DNA of 64,000 nucleotides from Lanius collurio (Eukaryota; Chordata; Aves; Passeriformes; Laniidae): positions 5,834,397-5,898,396 of the forward strand of contig JACBWW010000028.1 in NCBI GenBank assembly GCA_020086605.1, in the 5' to 3' direction. This document shows, piece after piece, positions 1 to 12,500 of this stretch (positions are counted from its first letter, which is position 1; the number at the start of each line of letters is the position of its first letter). The notes beneath the pieces are model-generated. The model ran no database searches. It was given only the letters and a program-made list of their open reading frames with translations, and was not told where the DNA came from. Position numbers and translations under genes: made by a program.

Positions 1-740
1 CTTTGCTTAAACCATTAACTGGAGCAACAGCACAGGTTCCTCCTTATTAATAAGAACAAAATTTAGTTGGAATTACTGACACAATATAAAGAGACATTGA
101 AGGAGGGGGTCATAGCCAAGATAGAAGCCTCAAATTTACACTTAAATATTTGGGCTCAATGTCCATTTATAATAGAGGGAGCAAATAATCTCTGTGTGAC
201 AATTGTGTAGGCTCCACCTTATGAATTCACAAGTCAGGCAGAGTTTATAGGAACATGGGATACCAACCTGCAAAAAATTCTGCTTAAAGAGAGAGAATTT
301 AAAGAGAATTTATATTTAAAGTAGTAGAAAGTGAGAGAGGGAGAAACACTGCAATGATCATAGATCTCCATGTAGTCCTCAGTCATGGACAAGAATAAAA
401 ACAATGCTAATATAGTAGACCAGAAATACTGTACAGCAACACTGTAGAAAGACCTGCTGAGATTTCATGGGGGTGCATGAGGTATATGAAATTTTAGCGT
501 CTGTTAAAGATAAGTGAAGTCTGAAGGTGCTGAGAAAGAAGCTCAGGTAAAATGAGTAGATTACAAAGTCATTCCACTCTACTCTCATCCTTTCAATGCG
601 TGTTGGAGGTGAAGAGAGTTCCTGTTGACTCATTCAGATGCTACAGGAGGTGACTCTTTGAATGTGGCTTTGTGATTCTCATTAATTTTGTAACTTCCAT
701 ACTTTTCTCTCACTTTCATTCACTGTCTCTCCTTCTTTAC

Positions 741-755
741 TTTTTTTTTTTTTTT
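741..755 (+). repeat. Poly-T run, 15 nt
   Basis: An uninterrupted run of T. There is no retroelement body beside it, so it is read as a simple homopolymer and not as a retroposon tail. Confidence 0.9.
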
Positions 756-1407
756 GTGGGTGAGGCTTTCAAAGCTTAATTCCAGTTGTGTCTTCTTTCT
801 GAAAGGGGAAATGCAGTGCCCTCTGACTTTTGCCTGACTGATTCTTCTTGTCTTGTTTGTCTTGTTTACAAGCTTAGAGTCTAAATTGTTTCCTTTTTTC
901 TACCCTAATATCAGTGGTATAATGAACCTCAGTGTTAAATTAAGGTTCTTACGTTATGTTAGAGGATGTTTTCAGGTTAGGAGAAGTGTGATGCAGACAC
1001 CTTTGGATCAAAACAGAGGCTAGCAAGTTGAGAAAGTTACACAGAAAATGTATTACACCTCATCTGAAGGTGTGACAATGTAGTCTGTGTCAGGTTTTTG
1101 TTCATGAACAAGAAATCCTTCCCATAGATTTCAAATCCTGTATTGGATAGGAGTGAATTTAAAAAAAAAAATATTTAAGTAGCAGATCACATGAGAATGT
1201 CTTTGCCTGATTGAGAAACTTGGCTTCTATATTAAAAAACCTTAAAACATATAAAAGTATTGCTTCAGTTTTACTTATACATGCAATTAAAGCTGCCGTG
1301 TGTTACCAAAATTTCTATTACTACTGATGTAAACTAATGCTGACACGTGTGAAAGCAAAAGTTTTGTTGCTAACACAAGCTTTGTCTATAATGAAAGATT
1401 ATTTTAC

Positions 1408-1448
1408 ATTTTAATGCCAGAAAACCACTACTTTTCTGGCATTAAAAT
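1408..1448. repeat. Perfect inverted repeat, 17-bp arms, 7-nt loop
   Basis: The arm ATTTTAATGCCAGAAAA (1408-1424) is followed by the 7-nt loop CCACTAC (1425-1431) and the exact reverse complement (1432-1448). Pairing stops at both outer edges, so the stem is about 17 bp, shorter than a normal pre-miRNA. Such an exact short hairpin is unlikely by chance. A template-switch mutation during replication is the simplest explanation. Confidence 0.9.
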
Positions 1449-2951
1449 TTTATTCCCTGTATATTTTATCTCCTAAATTTTTATCCTGCCTTTCTGACCT
1501 TTTGAGACTGTGCCCGATATTTTTGCAGTGCTGCTTCTAAGCTACCCTGCACCTCATTTTTGAAAAGTGTATCCTGTGAAAGAGCATCTCCTGTGATGCC
1601 TACAGAATTCCTGCACCTCGTTTTCCATTGTTTCTGCACAGGGTCAGTGAAAAAGCATTGCAGGAAAGTAGCAAGGGGCTGTGTTTTAAAGTGTGATCCA
1701 ACCTTCCTACACCAAAACCAGCAATGAGCTCTGTTTAAGTCCTTTTATTCATTTTTAAAGGGATGGTTTATTGGGATGCCATACTGCACAAGTCCACACC
1801 ACTCAAGTATATTTTATTCAAATGCGTCTTTAAAATTGGGAGAAAAGGCATGACAGACAAAACACGTGACTGATAACATGAGCTCATCCAACTTTCAAAA
1901 TGCGACGTGGCAGGCATCTCTTCACACTCTGGGCAAATGGCACATGGTACCAGGAGACATTAGGTTTTTAAAAGTGAAGTTAAACTGATAAATTAGACCT
2001 CATTTATTGAACAGCAGTTACAGCCAATTGCCCAGGGAGTCATTTGACACCTTTGAAGACCCTGCTAACTTAATTGGTGATAGTTTGGGGGCTGAAGGAA
2101 ACATTTAAGCCCGTAGCAGCAGGACACCGTGCAGCATGAAAATGGAGAAGACAGGCATTCTCACTGACAAGGGGAGTCATATATAGATTTTTGTGTCCAT
2201 TGTTTTTGCTTATTTGTGTGTGTGCTTTACTCAGTCAATCAAATATAATTGACACCACTGGGTTCTGTTGTTTTGTGGATGACAGGAGCTAATGCAAGGG
2301 AAAAAAAGCTGGGAGTAAACTTCCCCCTGAAAGGCTGTGTAAAGGTTTTTCCACTGGGCTTGTGACATTTTTTGCTCAATTGTATTAATTGATGTAGTGA
2401 CAAGGCAGTTGGAAAGATGATGGATACTGATCACTACATTTTCTTTTTTTTCTTTTAAGTATCTGGGCATTAACATAAACTCTGTTTTTGTGCAAGCAGT
2501 AGAAATGCAGGCAGTTAAGAATGGAAGATGAAGATTTTAGCACCTGCAGACCAAGTTTATAGGACTCAACCGTCACAGCTGGATATTACTACAGAATGAG
2601 AAAAGGATGTTGCTTTGAGACAGATTTTACTCAGGACACTCATGTTCCCACCTTGATTTTTTTTCTCTTGCGTTAGAAACATTGATATTTACTGTCTCCT
2701 TCCATCAGTTCAATGGTTATATTTAATTAAAACTAATCTGGCTCTTCCCTAGATTTAAAGTATCTCCAAACACAGGCTGGAAACCTAATTACCTGACTGA
2801 AGTGGTCAGAGAGGTCAGGCTTCCACAGACAGTCACCACAGCTGGGTGACTGGGTCCCAGCTCTGCACGGACAAGGGTAGGTGTTCCCTGGATTCAAGTC
2901 ACTGCAATGCAGCAACTATCCTGAGCATTTCTGTGGGGCTGCTGGCATAAT

Positions 2952-2965
2952 CACACACACACACA
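2952..2965 (+). repeat. (CA)7 dinucleotide microsatellite
   Basis: Seven CA units within unique DNA. It is short and probably only weakly polymorphic. Confidence 0.85.
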
Positions 2966-4093
2966 TTTATTATTCTGCCTTGCAGCTTTCCACAGAGGAC
3001 ACTGTAGCTCCAGCACAACGGAGATGCCCTCTTGTGCATGTGACTGAGTACAGAGTGCAGAAAAAAATGTGGTAATGCAAGCATAGCTTTGCCTTTGAAG
3101 ACAGATGTTTGATCTGAGTAAACACAGACATCAATCAGTCAGTTTCCTGAAGGACATCATCTCTGGAATTATCTCAGTATGTAAACTGCATAATCGTAAG
3201 TATAGTTTTTCTGAAAAGACCTCTAAGTCAGTTCCTTGCTTCAGGACTACATTCAAAGGAGATGGATAAAAAGGAAGTTTGTAAGAGTCCAGATTTCTAA
3301 AGAAGAAAGTCTGAGGGCTTGACACAAAAATGTAAATTCACCTGTGAATCGACATTAGGGGGAGCATAGGCATCATCTATGAACACATGGGTTGTATGAA
3401 TATTGAACCAGTCACTTTTCCATTTACAAATTTTCTGTTACTAGGTTACCAGGCTGCGATGATCATAACATTTTATATGCTAATCTCCTAATTAGAAACT
3501 TGGTTTTAAATGTCCCACCATCTTCTGATTTAAGACCTATAGGTAAGAACGGTCACTGCCTAGAGAAAGTTATTCCTTAAGACTTCATGCAGATCCAGAA
3601 ATTCATTAAGGACATTCAGGCAAATCCAAGAAAACCAAAGAATTTTTTTCACAAATAGTTCTTCCTATGAGTGCCTCTGTCCCATAAATATTTCCTTAGT
3701 AAATTGACATAAAATACCTGTGCCCACAGATTAAGTGATCTGAATTCACTTCCTCCTCTACCTGAGACATCGTTTATGATGGTGGCAATCTAGGGTGAGA
3801 GGAACAAAGGAAACAAAAGGAAGTGTGTGGAATGGGGAGACTCAGCTCCGCTCTGAGAGGCATCTCTTTCACCCAGATGTGTAGCCAGGTGCAACCTCTT
3901 TTCTCTAGATTTCTGAGCTGGTTCTTCTCACACAACGTGTGTCAGAGGTACAGTGGATCACTACAAGTGGTGTCTGGTCATGGGGTCATGGCTTCTCCAC
4001 CCTTCTCCATCTGATATGGAGCAACACTTGGTATATGGACTGGGGAAAGTGTCATGACAGCAGATGTCTGTAGGACACCAGATGGAGGTGATT

Positions 4094-4141
4094 CCATTGA
4101 CTTGGTGAAGCTGTTATAGGACAGCTTCACCAAGTCAGTGG
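4094..4141. repeat. Inverted repeat, 21-bp arms, 6-nt loop
   Basis: The left arm 4094-4114 pairs with the right arm 4121-4141 around the loop TATAGG. Seventeen inner pairs are perfect, then comes one T-G wobble (4097 with 4138) and three more perfect pairs. This is the longest hairpin in the window. If transcribed it would make a tight 48-nt stem-loop, but the flanks do not extend the helix to the usual length of a microRNA precursor. Confidence 0.9.
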
Positions 4142-7100
4142 TAGACAGGGAGATTCAGCCAGCATGAAGCCTGACTTTTACTGGTAATGGCTGTGAATTG
4201 GGAGCAGTTTGGTGTCAGGGCTTGTCTGGTCGTGCAGCAGCACAACAGCTTTACTGGTGGACTGTGTCTTTTTGCATTTAAACTCTGCAAAATTATTTTA
4301 CCCCTCTTTCCACAAATCCCCAGGAAAAGTGCAACAAAGAAAATCCATTGTTTGCCTCTGATTTCAAACTGCACAACTTTCCCCTTTGGATGGTTTGGTG
4401 TGCCTGATGATGATACATAGTGTGCAATATGTGAAACAGTTAGGTCTCCTGCAAGGGCAGATACCTCTAGAAAAAAAATGTGAAAACATTTGCAATTTAC
4501 ATGGTAGATAATCAAATGCAGATACCAAAACAAAGTAAACTATGTAAGTGTAGAATTATCTTCAAAGTACAGTTACAGAGTAATAAATTCTTTCTTGTTA
4601 TTGCTTGGGTACATATTGATACAGCTTTCTTATTTGGAAAATGGAGATTCATCAACACAAACCTGTGATCATTTCAAAGTATTAGATTGTTACCATGTCT
4701 GGTCTCAGTCAGAAACGTGTAATAAGCTGCATACAATTAGATGGTACAGATGTTTGCATTGTGTATTTTACTGCACAAGCTGACAAGAAAGGAAAAGCTG
4801 GTCAGAGATTAGCTGATTAGCTGGTTAGCTTGAAGAAAACCAAGTAGCTACAAAGAGAGAGCCATGACTTTCACACTTTATTGAAGGATGGGTTTGTCTA
4901 GCTACCAAAGTGGAGTTCTGGTATATAAATTCGTGTATTTGTGTACCTATGGAAGGGAAAAAAAAATATTAGGAGGACTAAAGTCAAATAAGATAATTAG
5001 AGGACACTTTCTTGATGCAACCTTAACATAAATAGATTAATTGTTGTTGTTGTGGATGCTTCTGCTTTTTTCTACTGTCTGTATAATATTTCTGGGTTTT
5101 ATTTTATGGACAATTACTAAACTTAGGCTGCTTTGATTAGAGGCTTTAATGAACTAGAAGACAACATGATACTGCTCATCCAAGGATGTGATGAGGCTAT
5201 ATGAAAGGCCCAGGGACACCTGAAATATTTCATCTCCTCAGCACATCCTCCACACTCTGGGCAAAGGATCTCAGATCCCTCTTTGAGCTGGATGGGTCAT
5301 GGGAGAGTGAGAATCACCAGGATCAAGGGAGATATGTTTCAGCAGTGACTGTTGATGACACTGAATGTTCTCTCCATGCAATAAAATACTAGGATGTAAC
5401 TCTACGCTTGTAGGCACACAAAAATATGTTACATTTGAGAGGAAGAGATTTTCCAGTTTGTGTAGGAACTTATGAATGATGAGGAAGAAAAAACTCAAGA
5501 TCTTAAAAGAAGGCATGAAAGTCGGTCTCCTGATAAACAGAAACTGACTGATGATACTTCCAATTTTGATGTCAAGTTCATATAAACTACTCAAATTTCG
5601 TTTATTTCATTAAACTTTCAGTCATACCCCTGTAATGTTTTAGAATATAAAAATGTCCTCCATTTTCATGTGGAGTGTGACACTGGTGATTTCCCTGGGA
5701 TGACATATGCAGCAAACTGCTGAACCAAATCTGGGACACTGTTCTTCTGAAACCAGTGTGAAACCTTGAGCTTTGAAAGTACTGTTACTCCAAGTGACTG
5801 GTCCCACCAGGGAAATATTTGCTATTGTAAATTTAGCAGGTAGCTTCTAAAATGTGTAAATGAAACCAGCCATTTTCTGCTGCCAGAGGAAGTACAGGAT
5901 GCCTGGAATTGTGCATTTCCTGCAAGGGGCCAAGAAACTAGTAAGGCATGCTGTGAAGTCCCCAGCAGGTCCATCAATACGGGTGTGTCAAAGACAAGGA
6001 TCTTCACAGAAAGGGGGATTTGAAGATACTCAGGTAAAAGAGGGTTTAGAAAAAATTCCGTAATGTTTACTTTTCTTCCCCTCTACACCACTTCCAGATA
6101 CTTCAGGGAGTATTGGTGTCAACTGGAGTTGACTTTAAAATTAATCATTCAGCAGTTTGATTGTATATGTATAAATCTACATTTCTGTCACGTGTTTTGT
6201 CATTATAAAAAATAAAAGCATGGCATGGAATCACTGAAAAAATCTGTCAGTGAATGTTTTACTCCATTTCTATGGAACTGTCATGTGTACAGTTCTCATA
6301 GGAACAGAGAGGGAATTATTTTCAGACATTCCTGGAACTGAAATAACTCCAAATACTGTACAAACAGTATTAAACAAAGGTATAGAGTCTCCTCCTTGCA
6401 GATATGTTGGGCTTCTTTTCTCATTAATTCTCCTAGTGTAAATATGGTAGCTTGTAAAACATTGGCAACAAAGTGTGAGCCTGTATTCAACATATTTTTG
6501 GTGTTATTTTTAATTATGAAGTTGGAATACTCCTCTGTGCTAGGAAGATAGAATTCAACAGAGCTTGGGAACTGTGGCTGTACAATCTGCTGTATCTTCA
6601 CAGTGGAATCAGTTCTACTTTCAGTCAAAACTCAAGGAAAAAAAAAAAGCAATTATTGATATTTCTTCTTGAGGTGGTGACCTTCGTAACTTCATTACTT
6701 TTTTTTTCAGTTATTCTTTGCTTGTTTTTTATGGTCATTAGTTAAGTCCATAGAAAAATGACAAGTGGAAATCATTATACTAAAAATTGTGAAGAAGGAT
6801 GAATTCATTCAAAGCAAGATGTTTTTTAAAATAGCCCATAACCTGTCATTTGTGGAAACTATGATGCTTTTAGGAAAGCTCACTAATGCATGGAACAGCT
6901 CATCATTCAATTCACCACACACTGAAAAAATCCATGCATTGTTATTTATTATTCTTCTTGATGTAAACTGATTGCCTCACAGAAGACATGGGAAAATGTG
7001 CCATTTATTTGTGGGCTTTTCAGTGTATGCTTCAGCTGTATGACAGTAATAGTGACAAAAACAAAGGCTGCAGTGGATGTAGCCCTGTATAAACTAATGC

Positions 7101-9209
7101 CTGTGTGATTCTTCATGGTAGTATTGAATGCAGTCTCATGCTGCTGTCGTCCCTTCATGCTTAGTCGTATATACTGGAGTTTCTGATAAAAACATTTTTT
7201 TCTCCAAACCACCAGCTGCACACTCCTTGGTAGTGTCTTTTTGATGCATATAATGTGTATGAAATACCAATGTGCAGATGGATGTTGGTGCATGCCAGAT
7301 AACCATAAACGTCTCGACAATTGTATTTCAGTTTTGCTTCATCTATAAGTGCAAGTGTGTGTTTGGTGTTTGTGGCAAGCCAGAAATGTCCATGTATCCT
7401 CAAGACAGATCTGCAGGAATTGAAAAGCTGCAATTCTCTTTTAGACAGATTTGATGAGGTTATACCATGCATGGCATGTGCAGAGACCAGATCCTCCATG
7501 GGCAGAGGTGAACCCGATCAATGTGCACGTGCCAAATTTACTCACAGTACTTTGTGCTACTTTTTTAAGGTCTTCAACAGGTAAATTTCATTTAAGATAC
7601 AATGTGATCCTGAGGAATGTCCACCCAAATTATGGATGTAAAACAAGGGTTTATGTCCAGACAGAGATGGATGTAACAACTAAGCCATGTCTGCCCCTCA
7701 GGTCTTTAACACCTTGTGGCATACCCAGGTTATGGCATGAAGCCACCACAGCATCACTTGCTCAGTTTCCCATCTACAGGTCCTAGGCTCAACTCTGTTG
7801 CAGCAAACAGTATGGGAGTTGGCTTTTTAAATACACCCGCTACTGAGATTCCTGTGTATTGAGGCTTTTCTAATGGACTTGATCCATAAGCAGTTCCCCT
7901 TCCTACTTCATAATTAGCATCTACATTACGTCAATTAGCTCAAATTTTTAATAAGGCTTCAAAGCATCTGGGTCTGGAGAGTACATCAAGGAAGTATATA
8001 AATATTTTAAAGGGCAGCATGTATAAAACATAAAGTGCACGTAGAGAATATAATGAAAGTATATTAATTCTGATGATGTCTCGAGTTAAATATTCTAAGA
8101 TCAGCATACCTGCAAGATGAAATTATTTTGTTCATGGAATTTAAATACTGAAATCCATCAAAACATTTTAAATTTCTGGTTTATACTCCTAGTCAAGTCA
8201 GCTGCTTGGATGTATATACAAATATGTTAATATGGCTTATACAAATGCAGGCAGTTGCCAAAATCCATTGTAAAACCAAAACCTTCTTTAGTAAATAAAT
8301 GAAAGACCAGCTTTTGCATAAATATCTTTACACTTTTTTGCTAAACTTCTTCTAAAACAAAAAATTAATCGTGCAGAAAAATGAAATGCAGTGATATCAT
8401 AGAAAGAGAAAAATGTCAGGAAGTACACAATGAAACTGAGACTTTCAGTGGGTTCTCTTACCTTTCTGATTTTGCTGAAGCTACACCAATGTCATGCAAG
8501 TCTAAACTTTGTTTAATCACCATGTTCAGGTGTATACTTGCATTTGCCAAGCAGGATGACTTTTTCGTCTGATTTAAGACAGTATATTGGATCAATGCTG
8601 TTAATGTTTTACATCACTGGAGAATGATGTCTGTACTATGTAGCTGGCATGCTAAAAGAAAAAAAGCCAGGGTTTTCTACAATTCCTGGCCTTCCTTGCC
8701 ACAGTGAGAAGCAGAAATGTAGGGTACATTTGCTTTAAGACTGTCATAGCTGAAAGTGTGGTGTGCAAGAAATACTTGAAACAGATGTGTTTGGAGTCAT
8801 GTGATACACATTATATGTAAGGGTTCATGGACACCTGCTCTTCACCTATCAAGTGTTACCATGCTTCCATGGAATGAAGCTGACAGCACTCTTGCAGGCC
8901 CCTCAGGGGCTTGTGTTTTTTCTTTCACAGTAACAGATGAAAAACAAGCAATGCAAACTGTTGGTATGGTTATCCAAAGTTCATTTTCTCTTTCTCTTCA
9001 TTTTGCTGAAATAATTTCTTCAATTCTTTCTCTTGAGGGGAGGCTTCGTATTGTGCCAAAGTGACCCGTTCCTTGGGGAAAGAATAAACAATCCCAGAAA
9101 AAGAAGGGGAAGGAAAAAAAAGAGCCCTGAAGATTGACTGGGGGCCCTGGTGGATTCCTTCTTACACCAGAGCATCATTTAAGTCTATGTTCTCCCATCT
9201 ACCTTGTTT

Positions 9210-9560
9210 GCAGTAAATAGCTGCCCATTATGTCAGGTCAGGCAAGCGCTGTGGCGTCACAGCCCAGCAGCCGTGACCAGCTTGCCAAGCTGCAGGGACA
9301 GCCCCGAGGGAGCGGGCGCATGTGTCAGGCTCTCGAGCTGTCAAGCCTCAAAGCGACAGTTTATCTGGAGGCTTTAAGACATCCCTGCAAAGTTTCCCCT
9401 CCTTCCCTTCCCCCCACCTCTTGCTGACAATCTGCTTGAAAGAAGACAGATGCTGGAGCAGTTTTCTTTAGACTTGTGTAATTCCACAAGGCCCAGTGCA
9501 CCAAATACAATTCCACCCATCTTTTAAGAGGCCAAGTTGAGGAGGCAGACATGTTGTTGC
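9210..9560. promoter_or_regulatory. Candidate regulatory element (GC- and CpG-richer block)
   Basis: This block stands out from its AT-rich surroundings. Its first 150 bases hold several CpGs, a CRE-like octamer TGGCGTCA (9252-9259; one base from TGACGTCA) and GC-rich words, followed by a C/T-rich stretch near 9395-9420. No transposon signature or coding frame explains it. I infer a possible enhancer or a conserved non-coding element. Conservation across birds would decide; from one sequence this stays tentative. Confidence 0.3.
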
Positions 9561-12500
9561 GGGGAGCACAAGGGGTCCTTTATGCTAACACGAATATTTC
9601 CAGATGAATTGGATGCTGTCAGTGTGCCTTCTTTATGTTCTTTGCCCACAATAAACAAACTACTTTACAAGTTCCTAGAGAAACCAAGGAATTGTGTCTA
9701 GGGTCACATTTTTCAAGACACTTTTCAACTGTATTTAGTTGAATATTTTATAGTCTTTTAAGAGAGCACAGACTTACCAACATGACACATATTTTCCCCT
9801 TATATCTCTTTAGCCTTAGAACACAATAGGGTTCTCTCCAGATTTGTTTGCATGAAAGTAAGATTTATCTTGTAAACAGAACTACATGACTTATGAGGAT
9901 GTATCTTAAAATGCCAGATTTATGTCACTTCCACCTTTGCAGGCTGGTTCTATTCATGGTGCAAATCCAAAGCCATTTGTCTTAGATATTATGTCCAACA
10001 GAGTATGTTTTAAAAATATAACCTCTAAAAAAGTCATGAATTATGATGTACTCTCTGTGTAGTTTGTCATCCTGCAATCACAAGGAAGCACATTTTCACT
10101 CAGGGCCAACCTTTTTCTGATCCTGATTGCCCTTTGCCAAAAATGACAGATAATTTCTGTTTTCGTTTCCTAAATTGCACCTGCACCAGAAGGAAGGAAG
10201 CATACCCTCTCAAGATGTCATCTTTCTTTCTGTTGTTCCTACTTTCTGTCTTTTACAAATATAACCCAGGCACTCAGTAATAGAAAATCTTCCTTTGAGA
10301 TGATCCTGCCCATGCGCCTCTCCATAGGAAAAAAAAAAAAAGTGATAAAAGCAGTGAAGAAGAGCAGAAATTTTCCTCCCTCACCAACGTTTTTGTCATG
10401 CCTGATCTCCTCGAATAATTGCCTTTCTTCATCAGAAGTTATAGAATTTAGAAGAGTTTGCAATGAGGAGAGACAGATTTTAAATCACTGAGTTGACAGA
10501 AAACTGCATCAAGTTTATTCTTATGCTTTCATCATTCTTCAGACAAGACAGGGAAGGCCCCTGAGCTGTCTGCATACACAGGTAGTCAGATGCTTTGGAG
10601 TTCACATGTGTATCCTCCAGCTGGCCTGCATGGCATTTCCCCGTCTCTGCATGGTTTCCAACATGCCCACAGCATGGAACTCGTCCTCACTTTGAGAGGT
10701 AACCAGCCAGGTTTGGAGTTATCATCACAGGCTTCTGGTTGTTCTGTTTGATTTGCACCTTCCAAATGCATGTCTGCAAACCCTCTTCTCACAGAAGCCA
10801 TCTGGCTAACCAGCAAGCTTTATTGTAGCATCCATCCATCCTTTGGTATCTGTTTCTTCCCAATGGGAGTGCTCACAATAAACACAATTACAAAAGACAT
10901 CAGCTAATGACTGAACCTATACTTAGATGTTCATTGCTAAATAGAAATGGCATAGAAATGTTCATGAGGCAATTAACCTTTTATTAATGCAATAGAGGGT
11001 GTAAGAAAAGCATCCTAAGCATAGGGCTATGGTCTGAACAGTGAAGAGAAAATAAAATATTGAACATGTTTTGTTTCTCTGTGCTGAAAAATAAAATGAA
11101 CCTATGAAAAATATGTGATCATAATTCATAGGAATGGTTGCACAACCTCATGGTTAGTGTAATTAGACTTTTGAAGGTATGCTGCGCCAACAAACACATA
11201 ATTTCAACAAAGTTGAAAATCTGTAAAATCTTCAATACAGAAACTGAGCAGATAGTTAGTAGAGATGATATTTCTTCCTTAAATGGCTTTCACATATGTC
11301 TCCATAGAGAGCAATGTTCATTCATACCACATAGGAAAGCATGATTTAGATTATAGAAAAGTACCACATTGACTCATGAATGTATATTTTAATTTTTTTT
11401 TCCTATTACTTTGAAATCTATGGCCTGAATACGCCAGGACTAACATGATTCCAAATTCACAGATTTTCTGTCTCTTCTGTGTCCTTCAATAAATTGAAAA
11501 ATGTATAAGCTTATCTACTTTATGTGGCATTTGGATTTGGTTTTGACAGAGGGCTATGACCGCTAACCTTGTCCACAGCAACCCATACTGCAGCTTTTGA
11601 AAGAACTCTTCTATGCTGCTTTGTGATGACCTTAAAAAAATATAATACCATTGTCAAAAAGCCTTTCTGAACTATGAAGAATGTTTTTTAAAAGATGGAG
11701 TGGAAATTAATTAGCAGAACTCATGAATTTGGCTTTCTCCACAAAAATTCAAGATTTCTGAGATGGTAAGTGAATCCAGGACACCACTGTTGGGATTCTG
11801 TTAGTGTTCTACTGGTTATACAGTGCAGTGGAAACTTGCTAAGCTATCCTTTAGGAAACCAAGTCTCTATCCACTTCAGGAATGCTCAGAATTATGAAAA
11901 ATGGAGAGCTTTAATTCATAAAAACCTGGCTGTATTGCTCAGAATGAAGTCTTTCAGTGCTTTTTTTCCTGCTAAAATGCATCAAACTATATAACTGAGC
12001 TGTATTAATACTATTCAAGGAAAATCTACCTAGTGATTACAAAATGTCATTAAAAGTATAATGATTGTCTGTAAAAGTCTTTTCCTGATAAAATGTGTTG
12101 ACCTAAATGATATTCCTCAAAGCTAAGTCAGAGTGCTATGTGATGTTCTCTTATCGATTGTTGATTCTATGTGTACCTCTGGGAACATAAACCACAAAGA
12201 AATGTTTTGAAAGGAAAAGGACTGACCTTTTATATGTAGGCATTTTAATAATATGTGATGTTGAAATAAATAAGTATAACAAAGGGAGGGGAAAATCTTT
12301 GTGTAAAAGTGGGTACTTTTGTTTATTCAGGACAAAATCACACTTGTAATACAGCACCTTCCATTTACACTGAAAGCTACAACTTCAAGCCAGTCCTTTA
12401 TATTCATGCAGTTAATATTGGAGAGGTAAAGTAAAGTAGCAATCTTTTGGACAGAAAGCATGGAAGTTACATCTGGGATGATTAATAAAATGTTGCATCG

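Larger units (their letters stand above)
1..9200. other. Non-coding unique DNA, no gene recognised
   Basis: No open frame here looks like a known protein, and I see no transposon. The visible contents are two perfect hairpins (1408-1448 and 4094-4141), a T run at 741-755 and a short CA run at 2952-2965. The stretch at about 1985-2110 and the AT-rich TAATTA-type motifs near 7910-7960 could be conserved enhancer DNA, but nothing in the sequence proves it. Confidence 0.6.

Noticed and set aside
4135..4533. 132-codon minus-strand open frame
   Set aside because: It overlaps one arm of the hairpin at 4094-4141 and has no domain or plausible splice context; taken as chance.
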